NCBI GenBank assembly: GCA_902601895.1
Contig: CACKOU010000001.1
Span: 1 to 64,000, forward strand
DNA length: 64,000 nt
Direction of reading: 5' to 3'
From: an uncultured Pelagibacteraceae bacterium
GTDB taxonomy: Bacteria > Pseudomonadota > Alphaproteobacteria > Pelagibacterales > Pelagibacteraceae
Positions 44,835 to 53,265 of the stretch are shown here, piece after piece; positions within the stretch are counted from its first letter, which is position 1; every line of letters begins with the position of its first letter. A model generated the notes under the pieces. The model worked only from the letters and a program-made list of their open reading frames with translations. It was not told where the DNA came from and made no database searches. Position numbers and translations under genes: made by a program.

Positions 44835-45950
44835 TTATTGTTTTGGAAAATAATCTTTTAAAGTACCTTCTCTATAAACATCAGCTGTACAACAATGAAG
44901 GCCTCCACCAAAAGCATATGCATCTCTCAACTCTACAGGGATAACTTCCATACCTAATTTATCTAATTGTTCAGCTTGATATTTTTCACTTTTTTCAACG
45001 CATACAGTTTTAGGGTCAAGAACTAAAACATTCATTGATAGCCATACTGAAGAGTAACAAAGTGGTGGCGGGGTATTATGAGCAGGTTGTGCAGCATCAA
45101 TAATTTCCCATCCATTATCTTCAAATAATTTTCTTTGTTCTTTTGGAAGTCTTCGTTGTGGATTATTAATAATTAACCCCTCTTTAATTGGGGTAAAGGT
45201 TGCATCAATATGAATTGGATAAGGATCGCCTGGGAAATTCACAGCATGAACTCTATGATCCTTAAAATGTCTTTTTATCCAATCAATTCCTTTTAAATTA
45301 GTTGTAAATCCGTGTTGAACAACCAAATCCTTTCCAAATCTTAGAATATCTGCGGCATCAAATAATGGCTCTTCCTCAGTTGTGACAAAGTATTTATTTT
45401 CTGTCCATTCAAGTCTTTTAGTTACGCCAATTTTATCTGATAAATAGTCTTTTCTATAGTCTGCATCTGTTAATCTAGGCTTTGGTGCTGACTCATGTCT
45501 CATATTTGGATCTTTATTATAATAGTCTTTTAATAATGGTCTGTAACATAGGTACTCAAACCATCTGCACCTGTAGCTCATTGTAGCTTCTAATATTTCA
45601 TTTCCAACAGTTAACAAAACATCTCTAGGTGGCATACATCCAAACATAGTTTCGGCTTTCCAGTCAGGAGTTGATGTTGGTTGATTAAAATCTAAAGGTG
45701 TTGGTCTATCAACTTTTATTCCCCTTTTTTCAAGCAAATTTGAAAAGTTATCTAATAGTTCATTAGCTTTATCGACAGTGTCCTTAGTTCTTGGACCATA
45801 AGTTCCTCGCATATCAGAGTCTTCTGGAACTTTAGCATCTAAAGCAGGTTCGGGTGCTGGAATACAAGTACCATCTGCTCTACCAACAATTACATGTTTT
45901 AATGGATCCCATTCATTCCAACTATTAACAATCTTATTATTTTGAACCAT
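44835..45950 (-). CDS. Amidinotransferase (glycine amidinotransferase-like)
   Basis: Homolog of glycine amidinotransferase (GATM), which moves the amidino group of arginine to glycine or another amine. The 371-aa sequence has the conserved HIDATFTPIKEGLIINNP, DAADILRFGKD with the Asp, and the catalytic cysteine in GGGLHCCTADV (near residue 353). Related enzymes act on scyllo-inosamine phosphate or in toxin pathways, so the acceptor is uncertain. It is upstream of ltaE on the same strand and downstream of an EamA transporter with 6-base spacing, suggesting one operon. Confidence 0.85.
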   Translation of the reverse strand: MVQNNKIVNSWNEWDPLKHVIVGRADGTCIPAPEPALDAKVPEDSDMRGTYGPRTKDTVDKANELLDNFSNLLEKRGIKVDRPTPLDFNQPTSTPDWKAETMFGCMPPRDVLLTVGNEILEATMSYRCRWFEYLCYRPLLKDYYNKDPNMRHESAPKPRLTDADYRKDYLSDKIGVTKRLEWTENKYFVTTEEEPLFDAADILRFGKDLVVQHGFTTNLKGIDWIKRHFKDHRVHAVNFPGDPYPIHIDATFTPIKEGLIINNPQRRLPKEQRKLFEDNGWEIIDAAQPAHNTPPPLCYSSVWLSMNVLVLDPKTVCVEKSEKYQAEQLDKLGMEVIPVELRDAYAFGGGLHCCTADVYREGTLKDYFPKQ

Positions 45951-45956
45951 GTAAAA

Positions 45957-46862
45957 TTAATTTAATCCAATAAATCTTCTATTAGATTGCATTATCATAC
46001 TATAATAAAATATAGCTAAAAAAATAAAGAAGCCACCAATAATTGTGTTAGTTGAAGGAATTTCATTTATTCCAAGCCATGGAAGCCAAACCCAAAATAT
46101 TCCTCCTATTACTTCAGTCAAAGACAACAGAGTCAAATCAGCTGCAGGAATATGTTTAGATCCAATTGAATAAAGAATTAAGCCCATGCACACAAGTGTT
46201 CCATGAGTGGCAAATAATGCTTCATTTTTATTTGAAGATAAGAAATTTGCATCGTTATTTAAAAGCATAACCATTGAAAATAAAAAACAAAATAATCCAG
46301 CTATAGCAACAGTTGTAAACTTGGGAGTTTGTTTTCTCCATCTCAGACTTACTGAAAAAATTGAAAAACCTAGTGCTGATACTAATCCAAATATTAAACC
46401 CATTAAAGAATTTTCTCCGGTATTATCGTAGGCCATTACAATTATACCAAATGCTGCAACTAAAATTGATATCCAAACTGTGATTGATATTTTTTCTTTC
46501 AAGAAAAGGAAGCCAAGTAGTGCAGTTATAAAAGGCATTGCAGCTAAACATAATAGAGTTACTGCTGCTGTCGTGTTAGTAATTGACCAAATAAAAGTTA
46601 TCATTGCTGTTCCTAAACCGACACCACCTATAATTCCAGATATCCCAATTTTTATATAATTTTTATAAAATGAAATTCCTTCTTCCAAAAATAAGTAAAC
46701 ATTGAGCAATAAAAAAATAACAATGCCTCTCGCAAATAAGTATTGCCAAGGGACAGTTTCGGGTTGATCTATATGTCTTACAACATATGGTCCAAATGAC
46801 CAAAGTATGCCTGCAAATAAAACTATTGGAATAGCTACTTTAGGATTTTTTAAATCAGGCAT
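45957..46862 (-). CDS. EamA/DMT family transporter
   Basis: Ten-helix DMT transporter of 301 aa. Repeats end in FLKEKISITVWISILVAAFGIIVMAYD and IGGFFIFLAIFYYSMIM, and the second begins SLMGLIFGLVSALGFSIFSVSLRWR. It leads the EamA-amidinotransferase-ltaE unit, so it may move a substrate or product such as an amino acid or guanidino compound, but this is inferred from position. It is divergent from the NifU-like gene with a 47-base gap. Confidence 0.85.
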   Translation of the reverse strand: MPDLKNPKVAIPIVLFAGILWSFGPYVVRHIDQPETVPWQYLFARGIVIFLLLNVYLFLEEGISFYKNYIKIGISGIIGGVGLGTAMITFIWSITNTTAAVTLLCLAAMPFITALLGFLFLKEKISITVWISILVAAFGIIVMAYDNTGENSLMGLIFGLVSALGFSIFSVSLRWRKQTPKFTTVAIAGLFCFLFSMVMLLNNDANFLSSNKNEALFATHGTLVCMGLILYSIGSKHIPAADLTLLSLTEVIGGIFWVWLPWLGINEIPSTNTIIGGFFIFLAIFYYSMIMQSNRRFIGLN

Positions 46863-46909
46863 AAATTAATTTATATTTTTTAAATTTTTAGTGATATTAT
46901 TAAATAAAT

Positions 46910-47311
46910 ATGGATTTAGATATAATAAAAATTGCATCCGAAACAACTAATAATAAAATATTGAAAGATTACACTCATAGATCGAAGTATAAAAATAAAA
47001 CTTGTGGCGATATAATTGAAATTAGAGTTAATATTAAGAAAAACATAATACAAGATATTGGGTATCAGACGAAGTCCTGTGTTTACTGTCAAGCTTCTGC
47101 AAGCTTAATATCTCATAAACTTATCAAAAAAAGTAAAAATAAAATTAATTATTTACTAAAAAATCTTATCGATTATTTTGAAAATGAAATTAAACCTTTG
47201 CCAAAAAAACTAAATAAATTTAATAAATTGTTTAATAAAAAAAATATATCTAGAAAAAACTGTGTATTAATGCCATTAATTGCAATTAAGAAACTCAGCA
47301 TTGATGAATAA
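46910..47311 (+). CDS. IscU/NifU-like Fe-S scaffold protein
   Basis: Small 133-aa protein with the three conserved cysteine positions of the NifU N-terminal/IscU domain: KNKTCGDIIEI (near 36), SCVYCQASASLIS (near 62-65) and RKNCVLMPL (near 121). The family holds nascent Fe-S clusters for transfer. No cysteine desulfurase or other isc/suf gene is nearby. The middle is Lys-rich. The stop overlaps the start of the HPP gene by 8 bases. Confidence 0.75.
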   Translation: MDLDIIKIASETTNNKILKDYTHRSKYKNKTCGDIIEIRVNIKKNIIQDIGYQTKSCVYCQASASLISHKLIKKSKNKINYLLKNLIDYFENEIKPLPKKLNKFNKLFNKKNISRKNCVLMPLIAIKKLSIDE

Positions 47312-47768
47312 TTTAGATATTAAAAAACCTGCTATCGCTGCAATATTTTCTACTTTGACAATTGGGGTTTTGTCATTGCTTACTTATAAAACACCTTATG
47401 GATTATTTTTGATTGCTTCCTTTGGTTCTACAATGGTTTTGCTTTATGGGTATCCAGAAAGTCCTTTTGCAAAACCCAAAAATATATTTTTTGGTCATTT
47501 TTTAACTTCGCTTGTTGGTGTTATATTTGTGAATTTCGTTCCACTTCCGATATATATTATTATACCTGTTGCTGTTGGAGTAGGTGTCGGATTAATGATT
47601 ATTCTTAATGTAACCCACCCTCCTGCAGGAGGAAATCCTATAATTGTAATCATGGGATCAGTTTCATTTGAATATTTAATATCCCCAGTTATAAGTGGAT
47701 CAATTATTGTGATAGTTTTCGGCATAATCTTGAACAAATTTATTGCAAAAAGGAATTACCCAAAATAA
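47304..47768 (+). CDS. HPP family integral membrane protein
   Basis: Four to five hydrophobic segments in 154 aa, and the HPP signature in NVTHPPAGGNPIIVIMGS (His-Pro-Pro near residue 105), plus ASFGSTMVLLYGYPESPFAKPKN. HPP proteins of plants and cyanobacteria are reported as nitrite transporters; the function here is unproven. The track starts at a TTG (47280) inside the upstream gene; the ATG at 47304 gives MNNLDIKKPAIAAIFST and is preferred. Confidence 0.8.
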   Translation: MNNLDIKKPAIAAIFSTLTIGVLSLLTYKTPYGLFLIASFGSTMVLLYGYPESPFAKPKNIFFGHFLTSLVGVIFVNFVPLPIYIIIPVAVGVGVGLMIILNVTHPPAGGNPIIVIMGSVSFEYLISPVISGSIIVIVFGIILNKFIAKRNYPK

Positions 47769-47780
47769 ACACAATTTGTT

Positions 47781-47848
47781 TGCTAGTCCTATTTAACTTG
47801 TGCTAGTCTTTTCAAATAATAATTAATAATAAGCTTTAAGAAGCTAGT
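47781..47848 (+). repeat. Three GCTAGT repeats upstream of formate dehydrogenase
   Basis: TGCTAGTC occurs at 47781-47788 and again exactly at 47801-47808. A third GCTAGT lies at 47843-47848, and the centres are 20 and 41 bases apart, near two and four helical turns. The arrangement suggests a regulator site for the formate dehydrogenase gene; a small AGCTT-TAAG-AAGCT hairpin (47832-47845) sits just before the AGGAG ribosome-binding site. Confidence 0.35.
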
Positions 47849-47861
47849 AATAGGAGTAAAA

Positions 47862-49061
47862 ATGAAAGTACTTTGTGTATTGTATGATGATCCAAAAGGA
47901 GGAATGCCTAAATCTTATCCTTTGTCGGATTTACCAAAATTAGAGAAATATCCAGATGGAATGACATTGCCATCGCCTAAAGGAAGAGATTTTACACCAG
48001 GCCAATTACTTGGTTGTGTTTCAGGTGAACTTGGTTTGAGAAAGTTTTTAGAGAGTAATGGACACGAGTTGGTTGTTACTAACAGTAAAGATGGAGATGG
48101 ATGTGAAGCTGATAAACATATTGTTGATGCTGACATTGTTATCTCTCAACCATTTTTCCCTTATTATTTAACTAAAGAAAGAATTGCTAAAGCTAAAAAC
48201 CTTAAGATGGCAATTACAGCAGGAATAGGTTCTGATCACGTTGATTTACAAGCAGCAATGGATAATAAAATTGATGTTGTTGAAGTAACTTTCTGTAATT
48301 CTAGATCAGTTGCTGAACACATAGTAATGATGATTGTTTCAATGGTTAGAGATTATCACAATCAACATAGAATAGTTAATGAAGGTGGATGGAATATTGC
48401 AGATGCTGTTCAGAGAAGTTATGACGTTGAAGGAATGCATATAGGAACCGTTGCTGCTGGAAGGATCGGATTAGATGCTCTTAGAAAAATGAAACCATTT
48501 GATGTTCATTTGCACTATTTTGACAGACATAAATTACCTGACAGTGTTGAAAAAGAACTAAACTTAACTTTTCATGAATCAGTAGAGTCTATGGTAAAAG
48601 TTTGTGATGTTGTTACAATAAATTGCCCACTTCATCCTGAAACTGAAAATTTGTTTGATGATGAAATGATAAGTAAAATGAAAAAAGGAGCATACATAGT
48701 TAACACTGCAAGAGGTAAAATTTGTAATCGAGATGCAATAGCTAAAGCCCTAAAAAGTGGACAGCTAAGTGGTTACGCAGGTGATGTATGGTTTCCACAG
48801 CCTGCTCCAAACGACCATGTATGGAGAACAATGCCAAATCATGGAATGACACCTCACACTTCTGGTACATCTTTATCTGCTCAAGCAAGATATGCAGATG
48901 GAGTTAGAGAAATATTGGAATGTTTCTTTGAAGGAAAAGAAATTAGAAATCAATATTTGATTGTGAAAGATGGCCAATTAGCAGGAATGGGGGCACATTC
49001 TTACAGTAAAGGGTCTGCAACTAGTGGATCAGAAGAAGCTGCTAAATATCAAAAAAAATAA
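47862..49061 (+). CDS. fdh: NAD-dependent formate dehydrogenase
   Basis: Oxidises formate to CO2, the last step of one-carbon oxidation. The 399-aa D-2-hydroxyacid dehydrogenase-like enzyme has the FDH-specific GCVSGELGLRKFLESNGHELVV, Rossmann loop GTVAAGRIGL (near 193), the catalytic Arg in NTARGKICNRDA (near 284) and His in GMTPHTSGTSLSAQARYADG (near 333), ending GAHSYSKGSATSGSEEAAKY. It has a good AGGAG site. A hairpin follows, so it is a single transcript. Formate would come from THF-bound one-carbon units. Confidence 0.95.
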   Translation: MKVLCVLYDDPKGGMPKSYPLSDLPKLEKYPDGMTLPSPKGRDFTPGQLLGCVSGELGLRKFLESNGHELVVTNSKDGDGCEADKHIVDADIVISQPFFPYYLTKERIAKAKNLKMAITAGIGSDHVDLQAAMDNKIDVVEVTFCNSRSVAEHIVMMIVSMVRDYHNQHRIVNEGGWNIADAVQRSYDVEGMHIGTVAAGRIGLDALRKMKPFDVHLHYFDRHKLPDSVEKELNLTFHESVESMVKVCDVVTINCPLHPETENLFDDEMISKMKKGAYIVNTARGKICNRDAIAKALKSGQLSGYAGDVWFPQPAPNDHVWRTMPNHGMTPHTSGTSLSAQARYADGVREILECFFEGKEIRNQYLIVKDGQLAGMGAHSYSKGSATSGSEEAAKYQKK

Positions 49062-49070
49062 AATAGATTT

Positions 49071-49109
49071 ATTAAAGGTATGCTACTTAAATAAGTAGCT
49101 ACCTTTAAT
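49071..49109 (+). terminator. Hairpin after formate dehydrogenase
   Basis: Long imperfect stem: ATTAAAGGTA, a bulged T, GCTACTT, loop AAAT, then AAGTAGC and TACCTTTAAT. It begins 9 bases after the fdh stop and is followed by ACCATAGATTT with no T tract, so termination is likely but not certain. Confidence 0.65.
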
Positions 49110-49147
49110 ACCATAGATTTAAACCCTCATTATTATATATTTTGTAT

Positions 49148-49720
49148 ATGAGGTTATTTTACTACTTTTTATTGTTATTTCTTATCTCGACATCATTCTC
49201 TCATTCTAAAGATAAGGCATATTTTGCAGGAGGTTGCTTCTGGTGTATGGAGGAGTCCTTTGAAATGTTGGAAGGTGTAGAAGAAGTTATATCAGGTTAC
49301 TCAGGAGGGATAACTGCAAATCCAACATATAGGGAAGTCACTTATGGAGATACTGGTCATTTTGAGGTTGTTGAAATAATTTATGACAAAGAGAAAATAT
49401 CTTATAAAGAACTCTTAAAAAACTTCTGGCTTAATATTGATCCATTTGATGCCTATGGCCAGTTTTGCGATAAAGGATACAGCTACAGATCTGTAGCATT
49501 TTATGAAAACGATTATCAGAAAGATTTAATTGATAAAGATATAAAAAGATTGGAAAAGAAATTTAAAAAGAAGGTAGTCACATATGTTAAAGAATTTGAG
49601 ATTTTTTACAAAGCAGAAGATAAACATCAAGATTACTATCAAGTATATTTAGAAAATTATTTAAAATATAAGAAAGCATGCAAAAGAGAGAGAATACTTG
49701 ATATTATTTGGGGATCATAA
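49148..49720 (+). CDS. msrA: Peptide-methionine (S)-S-oxide reductase, exported
   Basis: Repairs S-methionine sulfoxide. The catalytic GCFWCMEESFE (Cys near 30), GYSGGITANPTYREV, GHFEVVEIIYD and the C-terminal AEDKHQDYYQVY match the family. The ATG at 49148 gives MRLFYYFLLLFLISTSFSHS, a signal peptide, so the enzyme probably acts in the periplasm like MsrB. The track's TTG start at 49142 adds only two residues. An oxidoreductase gene follows after 3 bases. Confidence 0.93.
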   Translation: MRLFYYFLLLFLISTSFSHSKDKAYFAGGCFWCMEESFEMLEGVEEVISGYSGGITANPTYREVTYGDTGHFEVVEIIYDKEKISYKELLKNFWLNIDPFDAYGQFCDKGYSYRSVAFYENDYQKDLIDKDIKRLEKKFKKKVVTYVKEFEIFYKAEDKHQDYYQVYLENYLKYKKACKRERILDIIWGS

Positions 49721-49723
49721 TTA

Positions 49724-50731
49724 ATGCCTGTAACAAGCAAATTCGTAGCTTTAAAAAACTATATCCCTACAGGTTTACCAAAAGAAACTGACTTTGAAAT
49801 AAAAACTAAAGAGATATCTTTAGATACTAAGAACAATATATTGGTTTTAAATTTATGGATTTCAGTTGATCCTTATATGAGGGCAAGAATGACTGAAAGA
49901 AAAAACTATAAACCACCTTTTAATATTGGTGAAGAGATGGAAGGTTATGCGTTAGGTATAATTAAAGAGTCTAAAGATAAAAATTTTAAAGAAGGAGATA
50001 TTGTTTTTAGTAATTTCGGAATGAGAGATTACTTTGTTTGTAGTTCCAATGACCTAAAAAAAATTGAGCCAATGAATATTCCTATACAAACATATCTAGG
50101 TCCACTTGGAATGACAGGTCATACAGCTTATATAGGACTTTTTAAACATGGTGAGTTAAAACCAGGTCAAACAATCCTTGTTTCTTCAGCTGGGGGTAGT
50201 GTTGGATCTACTGTTTGTCAAATTGCAAAAAATATGGGTTGTAAAGTAATTGCAAGTACAGGATCAGATGAAAAAGTTAAATGGTTAAAAAATGAGTTAA
50301 AAATTGATCATGCGTTTAACTATAAAAAAATTGAAAATCTTGTTTTGCATCTTAAAAAAGTTTGTCCTGAAGGATTTGATTTATATTTTGATAATGTAGG
50401 TGGTGATTTCTTAGAGTCAGCTATTTTTCAAATGAAAAACTTTGGAAGGATTGTAATTTGTGGAAGGATATCCCAAATGAATGCAACTAATCCTGGCTCT
50501 GGTTTAAAAAATATGGCTCATGTTCTTGTAAAAAGACTAACTATTAAAGGTTTTATAATTTTTGATCATGAAAATGATCGAGAACAGTTTGAAACCGATA
50601 TGGCTAAATGGCTATTAGAAGATAAAATTAAATTTAAAGAAACTGTTTACGAAGGTATAGAAAATACGCCAAAATCATTCATTGATTTATTAGAAGGTAA
50701 AAACATAGGAAAAATGCTTGTAAAAATTTAA
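49724..50731 (+). CDS. Zinc-independent NADP-dependent oxidoreductase, MDR family
   Basis: 335-aa medium-chain reductase of the CurA/prostaglandin-reductase group. Motifs are WISVDPYMRARM, GPLGMTGHTAYIGLFKHGELKPGQTILVSSAGGSVGSTVCQIAKNMG with the GxGxxG-type loop (near 150-165), and ENTPKSFIDLLEGKNIGKMLVKI at the end. The zinc ligands of alcohol dehydrogenases are missing. Members reduce activated alkenes or alkenals, consistent with detoxification of lipid peroxidation products, but the substrate is inferred. It sits just after msrA. Confidence 0.87.
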   Translation: MPVTSKFVALKNYIPTGLPKETDFEIKTKEISLDTKNNILVLNLWISVDPYMRARMTERKNYKPPFNIGEEMEGYALGIIKESKDKNFKEGDIVFSNFGMRDYFVCSSNDLKKIEPMNIPIQTYLGPLGMTGHTAYIGLFKHGELKPGQTILVSSAGGSVGSTVCQIAKNMGCKVIASTGSDEKVKWLKNELKIDHAFNYKKIENLVLHLKKVCPEGFDLYFDNVGGDFLESAIFQMKNFGRIVICGRISQMNATNPGSGLKNMAHVLVKRLTIKGFIIFDHENDREQFETDMAKWLLEDKIKFKETVYEGIENTPKSFIDLLEGKNIGKMLVKI

Positions 50732-50742
50732 TTAGAATTTTT

Positions 50743-50913
50743 ATGAAATTTTTAAAGAAGTTTTATAGACCCTTTTTATTAACCTATATTTTTTTGAGTA
50801 TAGCTATCAGTTTTTATCCATCATTTGATTTTTACTCACTAAAAGGTCAAATTCTTATAATTGCTGTATCTTTTTTTAATGGGATGATGGGGGTTTACGT
50901 AAAAAAATTATAA
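50743..50913 (+). CDS. Small 56-aa membrane protein (not in ORF track)
   Basis: An ATG at 50743 opens a 56-codon reading frame: MKFLKKFYRP, then a hydrophobic stretch FLLTYIFLSIAISF (about 11-24), a turn, a second hydrophobic stretch QILIIAVSFFNGMMGVYV (about 36-53) and KKL. It is too short for the track. It lies 11 bases after the oxidoreductase with an in-frame positive-inside charge pattern, supporting two membrane helices. Its stop overlaps the stop of the convergent FAD oxidoreductase in TTATAA. I do not recognise a family. Confidence 0.5.
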   Translation: MKFLKKFYRPFLLTYIFLSIAISFYPSFDFYSLKGQILIIAVSFFNGMMGVYVKKL

Positions 50914-52011
50914 GACGTAGGGCTCGGGCCTTGCAGAGCTATTTAATACTCTTTCGACTGCGAAAACACTAATATCTATAGTTTGATAACTGCCTGTAGT
51001 TATTAATTCAGTTAGAGCTCTACCAATTCCTGGTGCTTGCATTAAACCTCTGCCGGTAAATCCTGAGGCCATGTAAACATTTTCATATTTTGGATGTTTT
51101 CCAACTACAGCATTATTATCTAATTTGTTACAATCATAATATCCAGCCCATCCACCTGTTAACTTTAGTTCTTCAAATGCTGGTATTCTTTTTGCAAGAG
51201 CAGGCCAAACTAATTCTTCAAAATCATTCCATGCAGGTTCGAGATCTTCTGCATCAAAAACTGAAATTGGAGAACCTGCTAAATATTCTTTTCCTTCTGG
51301 TCGCCAATATACTCCTGTTGTTAGATCTCCGGATAATGGCATCTCTGGAATATGTTTAGGGCATTTAACTCTAAAGACTGTATGTTTTTGAGGTACTACA
51401 GGAATATCTTCAAGTAGTTCCTTAGTCCAACACCCAGCTGCAGAAATAATTGTCTTTGCATTAATTTCAGATAGGCTCTTAACCTCTCCCTTAATGAATT
51501 CTGCCCCAAGATCAATTGCTTTATGCTTTAAAGCGCTATGAAATAAAAATGGATCAATCCATCCCTCGCTCTTGTTATCAGTAAATGTTGCAGTTTCAAT
51601 TCCTTCCTCATTAATGTAAGGAAAATAGTTTTTTAATTCAGAACCTTTAATATTTTTTGTACCCGCTTCACATTCTTTATGATTTTCTAAAGCTCTGTAT
51701 TGCTCTTCTGCATGATCTGGTCCAAACATTAGAAGGTATCCATTGGGCACCATGCTAGCTGTTGGATTTGGATTTTTTTCAGTTTTCAATAATTCTGGTA
51801 TTTGAAATATAAATTCCCTTGCAAATTTTCCTAGAAGAATATTTTCTTTTTGAAAAAATTGTCGTCTAAATCCACCAAGTGATAATGGGAATGACGCAGT
51901 TTTATAAGTTGGATCCCTTTCAATGACTTTTACTTTTCTGCCTTCTTTGGACATAAAGTATGCAGTTGCAGCTCCAATTATACCACCACCTACTATTACA
52001 ACATCATCCAT
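50908..52011 (-). CDS. FAD-dependent oxidoreductase (DAO family; sarcosine/dimethylglycine dehydrogenase-like)
   Basis: A 367-aa amine oxidase-type flavoprotein of the DAO superfamily. It begins DDVVIVGGGIIGAATAYFMSKEGRKVKVIERD (dinucleotide-binding GxGxxG). A flavin-covalent His is not obvious in the LSLGGFRRQF segment. The GFTGRGLMQAPGIGRALTELI end is typical. It lacks the C-terminal THF-binding domain of dimethylglycine dehydrogenase. Substrates may be N-methylglycines or another amino acid. It overlaps the 56-aa gene at its stop, and starts 1 base after the TspO stop on the same strand. Confidence 0.8.
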   Translation of the reverse strand: MDDVVIVGGGIIGAATAYFMSKEGRKVKVIERDPTYKTASFPLSLGGFRRQFFQKENILLGKFAREFIFQIPELLKTEKNPNPTASMVPNGYLLMFGPDHAEEQYRALENHKECEAGTKNIKGSELKNYFPYINEEGIETATFTDNKSEGWIDPFLFHSALKHKAIDLGAEFIKGEVKSLSEINAKTIISAAGCWTKELLEDIPVVPQKHTVFRVKCPKHIPEMPLSGDLTTGVYWRPEGKEYLAGSPISVFDAEDLEPAWNDFEELVWPALAKRIPAFEELKLTGGWAGYYDCNKLDNNAVVGKHPKYENVYMASGFTGRGLMQAPGIGRALTELITTGSYQTIDISVFAVERVLNSSARPEPYVL

Positions 52012-52012
52012 A

Positions 52013-52480
52013 TTAGTTTATCAAAAAAATGTTTATATTTAAAAGCAATGCAAAACAACACCATAACAAATATGGAATCATTAAGTACATGCTTAATAGA
52101 CTTATATTCTTATATTTAAATACCAATAAAACAATAAATATAATTAACACAACAAGATTTAAAATTGCTAAAGAAATATTATGGAAACCAAAGAAAACAA
52201 CACTCCAAGTTGTATTAAAAAAAAGATGAATGAAATATAAAAATACAATATTTAAATTTTTTGTGTTTTTATGCCACGCATTCCATATGGCTATTGTCAT
52301 AAATAAATAAAGTAATGTCCATACTGGCCCAAATATCCAATCTGGTGGATTGTATTGAGGTTTAGATAAATTTGAATACCAGGGTTCTTTAAAATTTATA
52401 ATAACCAAACCTCCAATAAATGAAGCTGAAAACGTAGTAATTGCAAAGAGAATAAAAGATAAAATTTTATTTTTTAGCAT
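52013..52480 (-). CDS. TspO/MBR family membrane protein
   Basis: Five-helix, 155-aa protein of the TspO/mitochondrial benzodiazepine receptor family. The signature PWYSNLSKPQYNPPDWIFGPVWTLLYLFMTIAIWNAW and the FFNTTWSVVFFGFHN motif are clear. TspO binds tetrapyrroles and responds to oxidative or light stress in Rhodobacter. It sits upstream of the DAO gene and beside the SDR gene on the other strand, near the Cfa cluster. Confidence 0.9.
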   Translation of the reverse strand: MLKNKILSFILFAITTFSASFIGGLVIINFKEPWYSNLSKPQYNPPDWIFGPVWTLLYLFMTIAIWNAWHKNTKNLNIVFLYFIHLFFNTTWSVVFFGFHNISLAILNLVVLIIFIVLLVFKYKNISLLSMYLMIPYLLWCCFALLLNINIFLIN

Positions 52481-52504
52481 TTAAGTACTATACAGCAGTT
52501 AAAT

Positions 52505-53263
52505 ATGAATAAAAAAGTAATTTGGATCACCGGCGGAAGCACAGGAATTGGCAAAGCACTTGCATTAAAATTTGCTAATAATGGATGGACAGTTGCTATT
52601 TCTGCAAGAAGAGAAAATTTATTAAAAGAAATTGAAGATAAGCATCAAAATATTAAATCTTTTCCACTTGATGTAAATGATAAGGAAAAGTGTAAGTCTG
52701 TTTTTGAAAATATAAAAAAGGAACTTGGTGACATTGAAATTTGTTTTTTTTCTACAGGTACTTGGGATCCAAAAAAAGAAAAAGAAATTGATGTAGAGCA
52801 AATTGAAAATGTATTTAAAGTAAATTTTTTTGGAACATTAAATTGTATAAAAGCAGTTGAAACTCATTTTCGAGAAAGAGGAAAAGGTATTATTACCATT
52901 GTATCTTCGATTGCAGGATACAAAGGCTTACCTAACTCAAGTGGCTATGGACCATCCAAAGCTGCTTTAAGTAATCTTGCTGAAAGTTTACATTTTGATT
53001 TTGGAAGATATGGCGTGAGGGTTTGTTTAGTTTCTCCAGGTTTTATCAAAACACCAATGACTGATAAGAATGATTTTAAGATGCCTTTTCTAAAAACTCC
53101 AGAATTCTCAGCAGACAAAATTTATGATGGGCTTATTAATGGTTCTAATTTTGAAATACATTACCCAAAAGAATTAACTTTGATCCTTAAATTTTTAAAA
53201 ATAATTCCTGATCGATTGTATTTTTATTTAATACGGAAATTAACTAAATTACAAAAAAAATAA
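52505..53263 (+). CDS. Short-chain dehydrogenase/reductase
   Basis: Classical SDR of 252 aa: cofactor loop WITGGSTGIGKALALKFA, catalytic Ser in VSSIAGY, YGPSKAAL (Tyr-x-x-x-Lys near 153-157), and LVSPGFIKTPMT. The reaction is not fixed by sequence. It is the only plus-strand gene in this cluster, with 2 bases between its stop and the DUF3833 gene. A homologous SDR accompanies cfa-type genes in the Rhodobacter RpoE/ChrR regulon, as I recall. Confidence 0.85.
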   Translation: MNKKVIWITGGSTGIGKALALKFANNGWTVAISARRENLLKEIEDKHQNIKSFPLDVNDKEKCKSVFENIKKELGDIEICFFSTGTWDPKKEKEIDVEQIENVFKVNFFGTLNCIKAVETHFRERGKGIITIVSSIAGYKGLPNSSGYGPSKAALSNLAESLHFDFGRYGVRVCLVSPGFIKTPMTDKNDFKMPFLKTPEFSADKIYDGLINGSNFEIHYPKELTLILKFLKIIPDRLYFYLIRKLTKLQKK

Positions 53264-53265
53264 AA

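Noticed and set aside
47495-47737. 80-aa minus-strand ORF opposite the HPP gene
   Set aside because: The TPTPTATG-like repeats come from complementing the HPP membrane codons; no RBS or neighbour supports it.
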